From assembly GCA_001464665.1 (NCBI GenBank), contig LNDP01000014.1:372001-436000 (forward strand): 64,000 bases of DNA, in the 5' to 3' direction. Within the stretch, counting starts at the first letter, position 1. The number at the start of each line of letters is the position of its first letter. A program made the translations under genes and the position numbers. The DNA comes from Acidobacteria bacterium Ga0074141. GTDB lineage: Bacteria > Acidobacteriota > Blastocatellia > Pyrinomonadales > Pyrinomonadaceae. The notes below the pieces were generated by a model, which worked only from the letters and a program-made list of their open reading frames with translations, did no database searches and was not told where the DNA came from. This document shows, in pieces, positions 1-7,525 of the stretch.

Positions 1-29
1 GTTTCTGTCTGTTTGAGCGAAGCCGTTTC

Positions 30-416
30 CTATGCCGCCGCGGTGTTTGTCGAGTCGTCTGCGCCTTTCTTCTTGATGACGAATGACGACATTTCGGCCA
101 CCTTGCCATCGGCAAAGTGATAAATATCGCAATAGGACCAGTCGCTCGTCTGGCCTTCGCTGTCCTTCATCGACATTTCGCCGTAGCAAACGACAGATTC
201 GCCATCCGCGATCATTCGGTCAACGCCGAAGTCCGGCGCTTCCGATCCGGCCATTTCGCTCATAAATTCACGGATCGCATCCTTACCTGTAACCGTGCGG
301 TCGCCGACCATTGTCCACGAAACCGATTCCGAGCAATTCTCCAAAAAGCCTTCAACATTATTTGCAGCAAATGCGTCGTTGATCTTCTGTACGATCTCGA
401 TATATTCTTTTGACAT
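30..416 (-). CDS. NTF2/SnoaL-like small protein
   Basis: A 128-aa cytoplasmic protein with the layout of the NTF2-like/SnoaL-like fold: an N-terminal helix (residues 3-25), then SVSWTMVGDRTVTGKDAI, the usual strand-loop-helix of this superfamily, then strands ending in VAEMSSFVIKK. Members are cone-shaped isomerases, hydrolases or binding proteins acting on small molecules; the substrate cannot be read from the sequence. The last dozen residues are a disordered Ser/Thr/Ala tail. A GAGGT ribosome-binding site precedes the ATG. It lies 20 bp downstream of the VOC-family gene on the same strand, so the two are probably co-transcribed and may share a detoxification-type role (inference). Confidence 0.75.
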   Translation of the reverse strand: MSKEYIEIVQKINDAFAANNVEGFLENCSESVSWTMVGDRTVTGKDAIREFMSEMAGSEAPDFGVDRMIADGESVVCYGEMSMKDSEGQTSDWSYCDIYHFADGKVAEMSSFVIKKKGADDSTNTAAA

Positions 417-436
417 ATTGTTTTTACCTCGGTTGT

Positions 437-871
437 TTAGTTTGTCGGGGCTTGCGCAATATTCACCATCCAGTTAATACCGAATTTGTCCGTCAGCGAA
501 CCCCAATAATCGCCCCAGAACATATCCTGCAGCGGCATATTTATCTTCCCGTCATCCGCCAGTGCTGCGAATACGCGGTCGGCCTCCTCGCGGCTATCGG
601 GAGTAAAGCTGAGGTGAGTGTTGTTCCCGACCTCGAGCTTCTGGCCCATCGATTCGAGCGAGTCGGTCGCCATCAGGATCGCGTTGCCCACCGGCAGGGA
701 AATATGCATTATTTTTCCCTTGTCCTCTTCGCTGAGCTCCATCTCATCGCAGCCCGGCATTTCGCCGAAACGCATCACGGCCGTGAACTCCCCGCCGAAC
801 ACGGAGCGATAAAATTCGAAAGCCTCTTCGGTGTTTCCTGGAAAATTCAAGTATGGATCTAATCGTGCCAT
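437..871 (-). CDS. VOC-family protein, PhnB-like
   Basis: A 144-aa protein starting MARLDPYLNFPGNTEEAFEF, the signature opening of PhnB-like vicinal-oxygen-chelate proteins (often annotated as 3-demethylubiquinone methyltransferase-like or glyoxalase-like). It continues with FYRSVFGGEF and an H-x-S-L-P strand, and ends with the typical WGDYWGSLTDKFGINWMVN segment. These are dimeric beta-alpha-beta-beta-beta proteins, usually metal-binding and involved in resistance or small-molecule modification; the actual substrate is unknown. The start is well supported: AAGGAGAC lies 8 nt before the ATG. It is probably the first gene of a two-gene operon with the SnoaL-like gene. Confidence 0.85.
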   Translation of the reverse strand: MARLDPYLNFPGNTEEAFEFYRSVFGGEFTAVMRFGEMPGCDEMELSEEDKGKIMHISLPVGNAILMATDSLESMGQKLEVGNNTHLSFTPDSREEADRVFAALADDGKINMPLQDMFWGDYWGSLTDKFGINWMVNIAQAPTN

Positions 872-1009
872 CTGGTGTCTCCTTAGTATTTAAGCAATGG
901 GTTAAGTAACTAACCGGTAAAATACAACGGATGGCGTTTCGTGTCAAATCTACTGGGAGATGGATAAAGTTCGGATTGGCTGGAATAGAGGGGATCGGTA
1001 TCTTAACGG

Positions 1010-1168
1010 GCTCCGTAGGAGCCGGATATTCGTAGAATCTGATGTCCTGACCAAAATGCAAAGCCCCGCTAGGGCCGGCACACAACATCGAATATCAACA
1101 ATGTACCGCTCCTACGGAGCTTGCGTTGTGTTCGTTCGCAACCATAAACATCACGCTCCTAGCGGAGC
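1010..1168. repeat. REP-like palindromes between VOC gene and typA
   Basis: The 359-bp gene-free stretch 872-1230 carries the 13-mer GCTCCGTAGGAGC at 1010-1022, its exact reverse complement GCTCCTACGGAGC at 1108-1120, and a variant GCTCCTAGCGGAGC at 1155-1168. Each is itself nearly palindromic. A further degenerate GCCCCGCTAGGGCC lies near 1063-1076. The head-to-tail pairing resembles bacterial REP/BIME units. No gene of usable length was seen in the rest of the gap. Confidence 0.6.
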
Positions 1169-1230
1169 TGTGACGCGACATCGACCATTCAAGACGGACT
1201 CTTCAATGATGAATTGAACGCAAGGCGAGC

Positions 1231-3045
1231 CTATGACTTCTTCGGTCGTTCGTTGGCTTTTAGCACGCGTTTGCGGAGCCGGATGGCTTTCGGTGTGACC
1301 TCGATAAGTTCGTCATCGGCGATGAATTCGAGCGCACGTTCGAGCGACATTTCTCGCACAGGCACAAGCCGCATTGCTTCATCGGCGGACGTTGTCCGCA
1401 TATTTGAGAGCTTCTTCTCTTTGATGGCGTTCACATCCAGATCGACCGCACGTGCGTTCTCGCCGACGATCATTCCCTCATAGACCTTTACGCTGGGTTT
1501 GATAAAGAGCGTGCCGCGTTCCTGCAGATTGTAGAGCGAGTATGTCGTGGATTCGCCCATCCGATCGGCGACGAGCGAACCGGTCGACCGCGAACGCATT
1601 TCACCCTGCCATTTATCAAAGCGTAGAAAGATCGTGTTGAGCAGGCCGGTGCCCTTTGTTTCGGTCAAGAACTCGCCGCGGAATCCGATCAGCCCGCGGG
1701 ACGGGATCTCGTATTCAAGCCGGACGCGGCCGGAGCCGTTGTTCACCATCTTCGTCATCTGGCCCTTACGGCGGCCGAGTGCTTCGGTCACTACTCCGAT
1801 GAATTCTTCGGGCACGTCAATGACGACTTGCTCAAAGGGTTCCAACGTTTCGCCGGTCTTCTCATCTTGTTTGGTGATGACCTCGGGCTTTGAGACTTGC
1901 ACCTCATAACCCTCGCGGCGCATCATTTCGATGAGGATGGCAAGCTGAAGCTCACCGCGACCTGACACTTTGAACTGCTCCGCCGCTTCTGTCTGCGTGA
2001 CGCGAAGGGCGACGTTTCCGAGTAATTCTTTTTCAAGCCGATCTTTGATCTGTCGCGAGGTGACGAACTTGCCGTCAATGCCAGAGAATGGTGAAGTATT
2101 GACGCCGAAGATCATCGAAATTGTCGGCTCATCGACGGCGATGATCGGAAGCGGCCTCGGGTTGTCGACCGTCGTGATCGTCTCGCCGATGTTGATGTCG
2201 TCAAATCCGGCAAGCGCGACGATCTCGCCGACTCCGGCCGAGTCAACGCTCGTACGTTCGAGCCCCTCGAATACAAACAGTTCCTTGACGCGTGTCTTTT
2301 GGGTCGAGCCATCGATCTTGGCGACGATCACTTCCTGGTTTTTGGCAATCTCACCCGAAAACATGCGGCCGATCGCGAGCCGGCCGACAAAGGGGTTGTA
2401 ATCGATATTCGCGACCAAAAGTTGAAGGCTGTCATCTCGAACCGCCTTCGGAGCAGGAATCGTCTCAACGATCTGTTCAAATAGCGGCTTGAGCGATTTT
2501 GATTCCTCGGTCGGTTGCTTTTTGGCAATGCCGTCGCGGGCGATGGCGTAGAGTATCGGGAATTCGATCTGCTCGTCGCTCGCTCCGAGATCGATGAAAA
2601 GGTCGTAGATCTCGTTGACGACCTCTTCGTGACGGGCGTCTTGCCGGTCCATTTTGTTAACGACCGCGATCGCCGGTAGCTTCAACTCAAGGGCCTTTCT
2701 GAGAACAAAGCGGGTTTGCGGCAGGCAGCCTTCGGCGGCGTCAACAAGCAAAACGATGCCATCTACCATTTTCAGGACGCGCTCGACCTCGCCGCCAAAA
2801 TCGGCGTGGCCCGGCGTATCGACGATGTTTATCTTGTAGTCGCCATATTGGACCGAAGTGTTCTTCGCCATGATGGTAATGCCGCGTTCACGCTCAAGGT
2901 CCATCGAATCCATTACGCGTTCGACGACCTCCTGATTGTCGCGGTAGGTTCCCGATTGCTGCAGCATCGCGTCGACCAATGTAGTTTTCCCGTGGTCAAC
3001 GTGAGCGATAATGGCGATATTACGTATCTTTTCTGGTGCGATCAT
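1231..3045 (-). CDS. typA: Ribosome-associated GTPase TypA/BipA
   Basis: A 604-aa translational GTPase related to EF-G that binds the ribosome and acts in 50S assembly and stress or cold adaptation. G1 is AHVDHGKT (residues 14-21), the switch region RGITIMAKN (53-61), G3 DTPGH (75-79) and G4 NKMD near 130. It is followed by domain II, EF-G-like domains III and V, and the TypA-specific C-terminal domain ([19 protein letters not shown] through [13 protein letters not shown]). Length is normal for the family. A longer frame exists upstream, but the ATG at 3045 is chosen because [21 protein letters not shown] matches the family N-terminus and GGGGAC precedes it. The lone minus-strand gene is bounded upstream by the BON-gene terminator. 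Confidence 0.97.
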   Translation of the reverse strand: MIAPEKIRNIAIIAHVDHGKTTLVDAMLQQSGTYRDNQEVVERVMDSMDLERERGITIMAKNTSVQYGDYKINIVDTPGHADFGGEVERVLKMVDGIVLLVDAAEGCLPQTRFVLRKALELKLPAIAVVNKMDRQDARHEEVVNEIYDLFIDLGASDEQIEFPILYAIARDGIAKKQPTEESKSLKPLFEQIVETIPAPKAVRDDSLQLLVANIDYNPFVGRLAIGRMFSGEIAKNQEVIVAKIDGSTQKTRVKELFVFEGLERTSVDSAGVGEIVALAGFDDINIGETITTVDNPRPLPIIAVDEPTISMIFGVNTSPFSGIDGKFVTSRQIKDRLEKELLGNVALRVTQTEAAEQFKVSGRGELQLAILIEMMRREGYEVQVSKPEVITKQDEKTGETLEPFEQVVIDVPEEFIGVVTEALGRRKGQMTKMVNNGSGRVRLEYEIPSRGLIGFRGEFLTETKGTGLLNTIFLRFDKWQGEMRSRSTGSLVADRMGESTTYSLYNLQERGTLFIKPSVKVYEGMIVGENARAVDLDVNAIKEKKLSNMRTTSADEAMRLVPVREMSLERALEFIADDELIEVTPKAIRLRKRVLKANERPKKS

Positions 3046-3107
3046 TGTTGTGTCCCCATGCCTCAAGGCAAACGCAAATAATGACGGATTGGGGGCGAAA
3101 AGGCAAC

Positions 3108-3144
3108 ACAAAAAGGCCGGCGGGTCCGAAAACCCACCGGCCTT
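3108..3144 (-). terminator. Rho-independent terminator after the BON gene
   Basis: On the minus strand the arm AAGGCCGGTGGGT pairs with ACCCGCCGGCCTT (one mismatch), with a short TTTTCGG-type loop, followed by a T-run. It lies 21 bp past the stop of the BON-domain gene and upstream of typA, separating the two transcripts. Confidence 0.85.
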
Positions 3145-3164
3145 ATTGGAGGAATACGGGCCGA

Positions 3165-3716
3165 CTACCCAGCCCGCTTGCTGTCAACCTTCAAATTATT
3201 CGTTACGCTGAAAACACCGGGAACCGTTCTTGCCGCAATATTGGCAAGGTTCAGGTCGCCCTCGTTCGAGACGTAACCTTCGAGCGTGACGTGTCCGCGA
3301 TCGACCACAAGCCGCATCGAAGGATTCACCGTCCACAAATACCGTGACAACGAACCGGTTCTCGCGAGCGAGCGGTAAAGATCCTGTCGGATCCTGTCGT
3401 CAAAGCCGCCGACATTAAGTATTTCAATGTTGTTCTGAACAGTCACGACGTCCGAGATCCGCTTGATCGCATTTTCTGCCTCGCGGCGATTGGTTGCGTT
3501 CCGGACCTTGCCGTCAAGAATTACCGTATCGCCATCGATGCGAAACGAAATGTAATCGAAAACCTCGTAGTACGGAAGACGAAGGATCTTGCTTTGAACT
3601 TCCTTCTCAAGGACGCGGTTCGAAACTTCTCCCGTGATCGTCTGAGCGTTGACGCTGATCGCGGCAGAGCCCGCAACAAAAACTAACATTAGTGCATATC
3701 TACTTAAGAACTTCAT
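3165..3716 (-). CDS. Secreted protein with two BON domains
   Basis: A 183-aa protein with a Sec signal peptide ([20 protein letters not shown], cleavage after VNA-QT). Two BON modules follow: residues about 35-95 ([20 protein letters not shown], then [12 protein letters not shown]) and about 105-178 ([19 protein letters not shown], then [13 protein letters not shown]). BON domains bind phospholipid or other envelope components and occur in periplasmic proteins such as OsmY. The product is probably periplasmic and may stabilise the envelope (inference from the family). It is a single-gene unit with its own terminator downstream. Confidence 0.88.
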   Translation of the reverse strand: MKFLSRYALMLVFVAGSAAISVNAQTITGEVSNRVLEKEVQSKILRLPYYEVFDYISFRIDGDTVILDGKVRNATNRREAENAIKRISDVVTVQNNIEILNVGGFDDRIRQDLYRSLARTGSLSRYLWTVNPSMRLVVDRGHVTLEGYVSNEGDLNLANIAARTVPGVFSVTNNLKVDSKRAG

Positions 3717-3839
3717 AATTTATAGCCTCCCAAACTGGGTCGCGCCGCCCAATTGTGTCGAATGATCGACACCGATAGTAAGACGCAATTGCGAAGCAGA
3801 AAGATGCATCAAAATCGAAGAGTTGAGGCTGTTCTCAGT

Positions 3840-4295
3840 TCAAGAATGGTGGAGTTGACGGAGAGCTTCAAACAGTACAATTCCCACGGCGGTCGCGAGA
3901 TTTAGACTGCGCACCGCAGGGTTCGACATTGGGATGGTGAGGCAGGTTTCGGCGTTGTCTGTTAGGATCTGCTCGGGCAGCCCGCGGGTCTCCGGGCCGA
4001 AGATGAGACAATCGTTTTCGCTGAAGATCCAATCGGTATACGGACGCTCCGTCTTGGTCGTGAGATAGACAAATCTGGAGGCGGGAAGCGATCTATACAA
4101 GTTGTCGAGAGCGATATGCCGGGTTAGCTGAACGTGGTCCCAATAATCGAGCCCGGCCCGCTTTAAGGTCCGGTCGTCCATTCGGAATCCCGTAACGCCT
4201 ACGATATGCAGCGGTGTACCCGTGGCGGCGCAGAGCCTTGCGATATTGCCGGTGTTTGGCGGGATCTCGGGCTCAAAAAGGGCGATGTGCGGCAT
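3840..4295 (-). CDS. trmL: tRNA (cytidine/uridine-34-2'-O)-methyltransferase TrmL
   Basis: A 151-aa SPOUT-class methyltransferase that 2'-O-methylates the wobble nucleotide of tRNA-Leu using SAM. It starts MPHIALFEPEIPPNTGNIAR, the TrmL hallmark, and has the SpoU motif II FGPETRGLP and motif III IPMSNPAVRSLNLATAVGIV, which form the trefoil knot. Length matches the minimal single-domain family. The frame extends seven codons upstream to a GTG (4316), but the ATG at 4295 matches the family N-terminus. No good ribosome-binding site precedes either candidate. Confidence 0.93.
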   Translation of the reverse strand: MPHIALFEPEIPPNTGNIARLCAATGTPLHIVGVTGFRMDDRTLKRAGLDYWDHVQLTRHIALDNLYRSLPASRFVYLTTKTERPYTDWIFSENDCLIFGPETRGLPEQILTDNAETCLTIPMSNPAVRSLNLATAVGIVLFEALRQLHHS

Positions 4296-4452
4296 GTTGC
4301 TATATTTTGCGAGCACGGGGTTTTGTAAGTCAATTCCAAGCAGTAAGCATCCCGAGAGGCTCGGATTTCATCAAGGAATGGTACGCCCGAAATTCGTCCA
4401 TGCCGAGATTTTCGGCGGCATATGTTACAATCCGCTTTTGTTTTTGTCTCAA

Positions 4453-5292
4453 ATGAAGCTTAAGAGAACCTCAGGAAGAAGTCATTTTTTCGGTCTTGTG
4501 CTTGTATTGCTCGGCTTTGCGGTCATTGCCGAGCCGGTCATCGGGCAGGACGCCACACCGACGCCGTCGCCAAGTCCGGTCGCAACGCCGACGCCCGCAA
4601 GAGGCGGCACGCAGGAACTGAACGCCGAACAGATCGTCGAATCGACGGTCATTATTTACGGCCTCGGTGCCGGGCGGCAGGTACTTGACCAGATACGGCG
4701 GACGACCTTCGAACGCGGCAAATTGCGAACGCGAAACCAAGCCGGGACGATGGACAGTACCAACTATCAGCGGTGGGTCATTCGCGGCGAAAATTCTGCC
4801 AAGGACAAGGTCCGCTGGGAACAGGAGCTGCCGGCGGCGCGTTACTCGCTGATGCACGTTGACGAACGCATCTTCGGCGTCTTTAACGACTCGGTCTTTA
4901 CGCCCCAGGATACGGCTATTCGGTCGTTCGAACAGTCGATGTTCCGCGGCATCGACGCTATGCTTCGATACAAAGAGAACGAATCGAAGATCGAACTTCT
5001 TGGCCGCGAGAAGCACCTCGGCGTTGAGTATTTTGTCCTTAACGTCACGGACAAGAAAGACCGCACGACCAAGTACTTTATCAGCGTTCGGACATTCCGC
5101 GTGATGATGCTCGAATACGAGGATCTCGGGGTTAAATACAAGCGAAAGTTCTACGATTACCGCTACGCACAAGGGACGTTAGTTCCCTATCGGACCGTCC
5201 TGTGGGCCGATGATGTTGAGGTCGAGGAAGCGTCGGTCGGGACGATCACATTTGGCCAAAAGGTCGATGAAGGAATGTTCCTCGTCGGCTGA
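4453..5292 (+). CDS. Secreted LolA-like envelope protein
   Basis: A 279-aa protein. The ATG at 4453 gives a clean signal peptide (MKLKRTSGRSHFFGLVLVLL, cleavage near IGQ-DA); the open frame upstream lacks features of a real N-terminus. After a short Thr/Pro/Ser linker (residues 34-50) comes a beta-rich domain with LLGREKHLGVEYFVLNVTDK, YFISVRTFRVMMLEYED and YRYAQGTLVPYRTVLWADD. This order is seen in LolA/LppX-type lipoprotein-sorting folds (curved beta-sheet with a hydrophobic pocket). The likely role is periplasmic lipid or lipoprotein handling, inferred only from the fold. Similar proteins lie at 7522-8994 and 18812-19657. Confidence 0.75.
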   Translation: MKLKRTSGRSHFFGLVLVLLGFAVIAEPVIGQDATPTPSPSPVATPTPARGGTQELNAEQIVESTVIIYGLGAGRQVLDQIRRTTFERGKLRTRNQAGTMDSTNYQRWVIRGENSAKDKVRWEQELPAARYSLMHVDERIFGVFNDSVFTPQDTAIRSFEQSMFRGIDAMLRYKENESKIELLGREKHLGVEYFVLNVTDKKDRTTKYFISVRTFRVMMLEYEDLGVKYKRKFYDYRYAQGTLVPYRTVLWADDVEVEEASVGTITFGQKVDEGMFLVG

Positions 5293-5305
5293 TCCAGAAA
5301 AATCT

Positions 5306-5333
5306 GAAACTTTTCGCTCCTGTGAGTGTGTAA
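5306..5333 (+). promoter_or_regulatory. Candidate ECF-sigma promoter, copy 1
   Basis: GAAACTTTT (5306-5314), then exactly 11 bp after the last T, GTGTGTAA (5326-5333). The same layout recurs upstream of the ECF sigma gene at 5998-6025. AAC in the -35 element is typical of ECF promoters. The site sits 43 bp before the ATG of the next gene. Confidence 0.5.
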
Positions 5334-5375
5334 TCGGGTGACTTTCCCCGAACACCTAACAGGAGTGAATTGTTT

Positions 5376-5990
5376 ATGTTTAGACTTCAAAGCTTACCCC
5401 GTGTTTTTCTTTTCGCCGTAATTTCGTTTGGCCTTTTCGTAAATGCGAATGGGCAGCCCAATGCTGATGCATCTGATGGTGCGTTCGACGTAAGGATCTA
5501 CCTGATCTCGTCCGATCTGCAAGGTGCCGGAACTCCGATTCCCGCTGAACTCCGAGAAATTGCTGGCGGGATAGCAAAAGCTTCCGGCACAACGGGCCAA
5601 ATGAGCATCGCGGCGGACTTTATGGCCCGGGCGGCTACCGGCAGCATCGTCGATGGCCGTGGTTTCATTGAGTTCGACGAATCAGAACCCTTAACGTCGC
5701 TTGATTGGCGAATCGGGCAAATAAATAGCGAGGGCGTCGGCTCCGCGAACCTTCGATATCTTCTTCTGGCTTCGCGATTCTCGCTCCGGACACCGATCTC
5801 ACTGACAAAGCCGAGAAGCGGCGAGGGGGAGGCTCCGCATGCTTACGACGTGGCGACATTTTCGTCTTCGCGTTCTGTGCTTCGGGCTGGCGTTCCTGCC
5901 GTATTGGGAAACTTTACGCTCGCCAAACCAAAACGCGACTATTACATCGTAGCGGTCGTCCTGCCGCTCGCATTACCTCAGCTTCCATAA
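5376..5990 (+). CDS. Secreted protein of unknown function
   Basis: A 204-aa protein with a signal peptide (MFRLQSLPRVFLFAVISFGL, cleavage near NANG-QP). I do not recognise the family. The mature part is mixed alpha/beta without cysteines: VRIYLISSDLQGAG, an Ala/Gly-rich middle (IAADFMARAATGS), and an Arg/Ser-rich stretch (FSLRTPISLTKPRSGEG). It ends YYIVAVVLPLALPQLP. AGGAG lies 10 nt before the ATG at 5376; a TTG two codons earlier is too close to it. It is preceded by a promoter-like site nearly identical to the one before the adjacent ECF sigma gene, so it may be a target of that sigma factor (inference). Confidence 0.65.
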   Translation: MFRLQSLPRVFLFAVISFGLFVNANGQPNADASDGAFDVRIYLISSDLQGAGTPIPAELREIAGGIAKASGTTGQMSIAADFMARAATGSIVDGRGFIEFDESEPLTSLDWRIGQINSEGVGSANLRYLLLASRFSLRTPISLTKPRSGEGEAPHAYDVATFSSSRSVLRAGVPAVLGNFTLAKPKRDYYIVAVVLPLALPQLP

Positions 5991-5997
5991 AGAAATT

Positions 5998-6025
5998 GCA
6001 ACTTTTATGGCCGTTGAGCGTGTGA
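5998..6025 (+). promoter_or_regulatory. Candidate ECF-sigma promoter, copy 2
   Basis: GCAACTTTT (5998-6006), an 11-bp spacer, then GCGTGTGA (6018-6025), matching the copy at 5306-5333 in both blocks and in spacing. It lies 58 bp before the ATG of the ECF sigma gene, as expected for autoregulation. Confidence 0.5.
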
Positions 6026-6083
6026 CCTAACGCAGGACGGCTTTTGTCCGAGATAGGGCGAATGGTGTACAAACGATGACAGT

Positions 6084-6722
6084 ATGGCATCGGTCGATCG
6101 TGAAGAGGACAAGGCTGGGCAGGGCGGTAAAACCGCCCGTGCCGTGTCCGATCATGAGCTTGCGGCGGCGGCCGCGGCCGGCGATGAAGCGGCCTTTGGC
6201 GAACTGATGGACCGTTATCGAAACCAGATAACGAACTTTCTGTATCGATTTTTGAATGATTACGAAGAAGCGGTCGATCTTGCCCAGGAGACCTTTGTAA
6301 GGGTTTACTTCGCAATTGACCGCTACCATGCCGGGTATGCGTTTTCGACGTACATTTACCGCATCGCGAGCAACCTGGCGATCTCGGAACTGAGGAGACG
6401 AAAGCGGCGTCGGCTTTTCTCGTTAACCGGGCTCTTTTTGGACGATCCCAGTGACACGGCCGAGTATCAGCCGGCGGACGGACGAAAGCTGCAGGATGCG
6501 AGTTTTGACGATGATGAACGCTCGGCTGCAATAGGAAAGGCGATCGCTACGCTTCCGGAGAAATATCGGGTGCCGATAATTCTCAGGGACATCGAAGAGC
6601 TCAGCTACGACGAGATCTCAAACATACTTGAGATCGAACTGGGCACGACGAAGTCACGGATAAACCGAGCCCGCGGGCTGCTCAGAGAGAAGCTGGACAA
6701 AGAAATTTTGGGATTGAAATGA
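6084..6722 (+). CDS. ECF-type sigma-70 family RNA polymerase sigma factor
   Basis: A 212-aa group 4 sigma factor. Region 2 covers residues 30-100 (AFGELMDRYRNQITNFLYRF, then EEAVDLAQETFVRVYFAID and FSTYIYRIASNLAISELRRR, the -10 and core-binding segments). A disordered acidic linker follows, then region 4 (LPEKYRVPIILRDIEELSYD through GTTKSRINRARGLLREKL, a helix-turn-helix that reads the -35 element). It overlaps the next gene by ATGA, whose product carries a single membrane span, the classic sigma/anti-sigma arrangement. A repeated promoter-like site lies upstream of it and of the previous gene, suggesting autoregulation. Confidence 0.95.
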   Translation: MASVDREEDKAGQGGKTARAVSDHELAAAAAAGDEAAFGELMDRYRNQITNFLYRFLNDYEEAVDLAQETFVRVYFAIDRYHAGYAFSTYIYRIASNLAISELRRRKRRRLFSLTGLFLDDPSDTAEYQPADGRKLQDASFDDDERSAAIGKAIATLPEKYRVPIILRDIEELSYDEISNILEIELGTTKSRINRARGLLREKLDKEILGLK

Positions 6723-7525
6723 CCGACGAAATGGAAAAATTGAGCGCTGAGGACCGGCAGATCGCCGCGATGTTGAACGCAATGCCGCGGGTGGCCGCTC
6801 CACCGGACTTTGAGCACAAGGTCCGCGGACGGATCGCCGGACGCCGTCAATCGGCCGGCTCCGGATGGCGGATCTTTTTGCCGGCGTTTGCCGCGGTCTT
6901 TCTTGTAGCCCTTGGTGCGGTGCTTTACCTCGGTGTGTTGAGCTCGACAGATGTCGCGGACGTACCGCCGATCGCTCAAGCCCCAACCCCGGCACCAATG
7001 CCGCAGAGTGTACCTGAACCAACGGTGCAGCTTCCGGAGACGACTGAAGTAGCGACGGTCGTGAATGACAACAGGGCCGCTCCCAATGACGGTGTTGCGG
7101 AGCGAGTGGCTCCGCCGCAGAGAAGGCCCGAGCGGCGGGCTGGTAGAGAAGAGCAGATCGAGGGCGGCGGTTCGGTCGATCGAGCGGGCAGCCCGGTAAA
7201 TGTGACTCCGGATCGGCCGGTGAATGCGAATGTTGCGGTGCCTGATATGCGTCCGCCGGGGTTTGAGGGCGGGGGCCAGGTCGATTCGAGCGAGGTCCTT
7301 TCGTTGATGGGGCTGCGGGGCGAATTTCAGACGGACGGATTTCTTGTCAGCTCCGCCGAAGCTTCCGGTGCGGCGGCTCGGGCAGGCGTTCGGGCGGGCG
7401 ATGTCGTGGAGTCGCTCGACGGCAAAAAGATCGAGCCCGAAACGCGGTTCGCTTCGGGCTCGGCGATAAAGACCATCAGCGTTCGGCGTAGCGGCGAGCG
7501 GCTTACGCTCACCATAAACCGCTAG
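6719..7525 (+). CDS. Candidate anti-sigma factor with periplasmic PDZ domain
   Basis: A 268-aa protein with a cytoplasmic N-terminus (1-50, including LSAEDRQIAAMLNAMPRVAA), one membrane span (about 52-73), and a long Pro/Val/Arg-rich linker (80-190). The C-terminal PDZ domain (about 195-268) includes LLVSSAEASGAAA-like and GVRAGDVVESLDGKKIEPE motifs. Translational coupling to the ECF sigma gene and the topology suggest it holds the sigma factor at the membrane. No zinc-type anti-sigma HxxxCxxC motif is present, so assignment rests on context and topology. The PDZ domain could sense exposed C-termini of misfolded outer-membrane proteins, as in DegS (inference). Its stop overlaps the convergent gene by 4 bp. 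Confidence 0.7.
   Translation: MTDEMEKLSAEDRQIAAMLNAMPRVAAPPDFEHKVRGRIAGRRQSAGSGWRIFLPAFAAVFLVALGAVLYLGVLSSTDVADVPPIAQAPTPAPMPQSVPEPTVQLPETTEVATVVNDNRAAPNDGVAERVAPPQRRPERRAGREEQIEGGGSVDRAGSPVNVTPDRPVNANVAVPDMRPPGFEGGGQVDSSEVLSLMGLRGEFQTDGFLVSSAEASGAAARAGVRAGDVVESLDGKKIEPETRFASGSAIKTISVRRSGERLTLTINR

Noticed and set aside
4330-4352. AGCAGTAAGCAT resembling the heptad AGTAAGC
   Set aside because: Only one copy is present; it is probably chance.
4222-4452. N-terminal extension of the LolA-like protein at 4453
   Set aside because: The extension would overlap the divergent trmL start and lacks features of a signal peptide; the ATG at 4453 yields a clear one.
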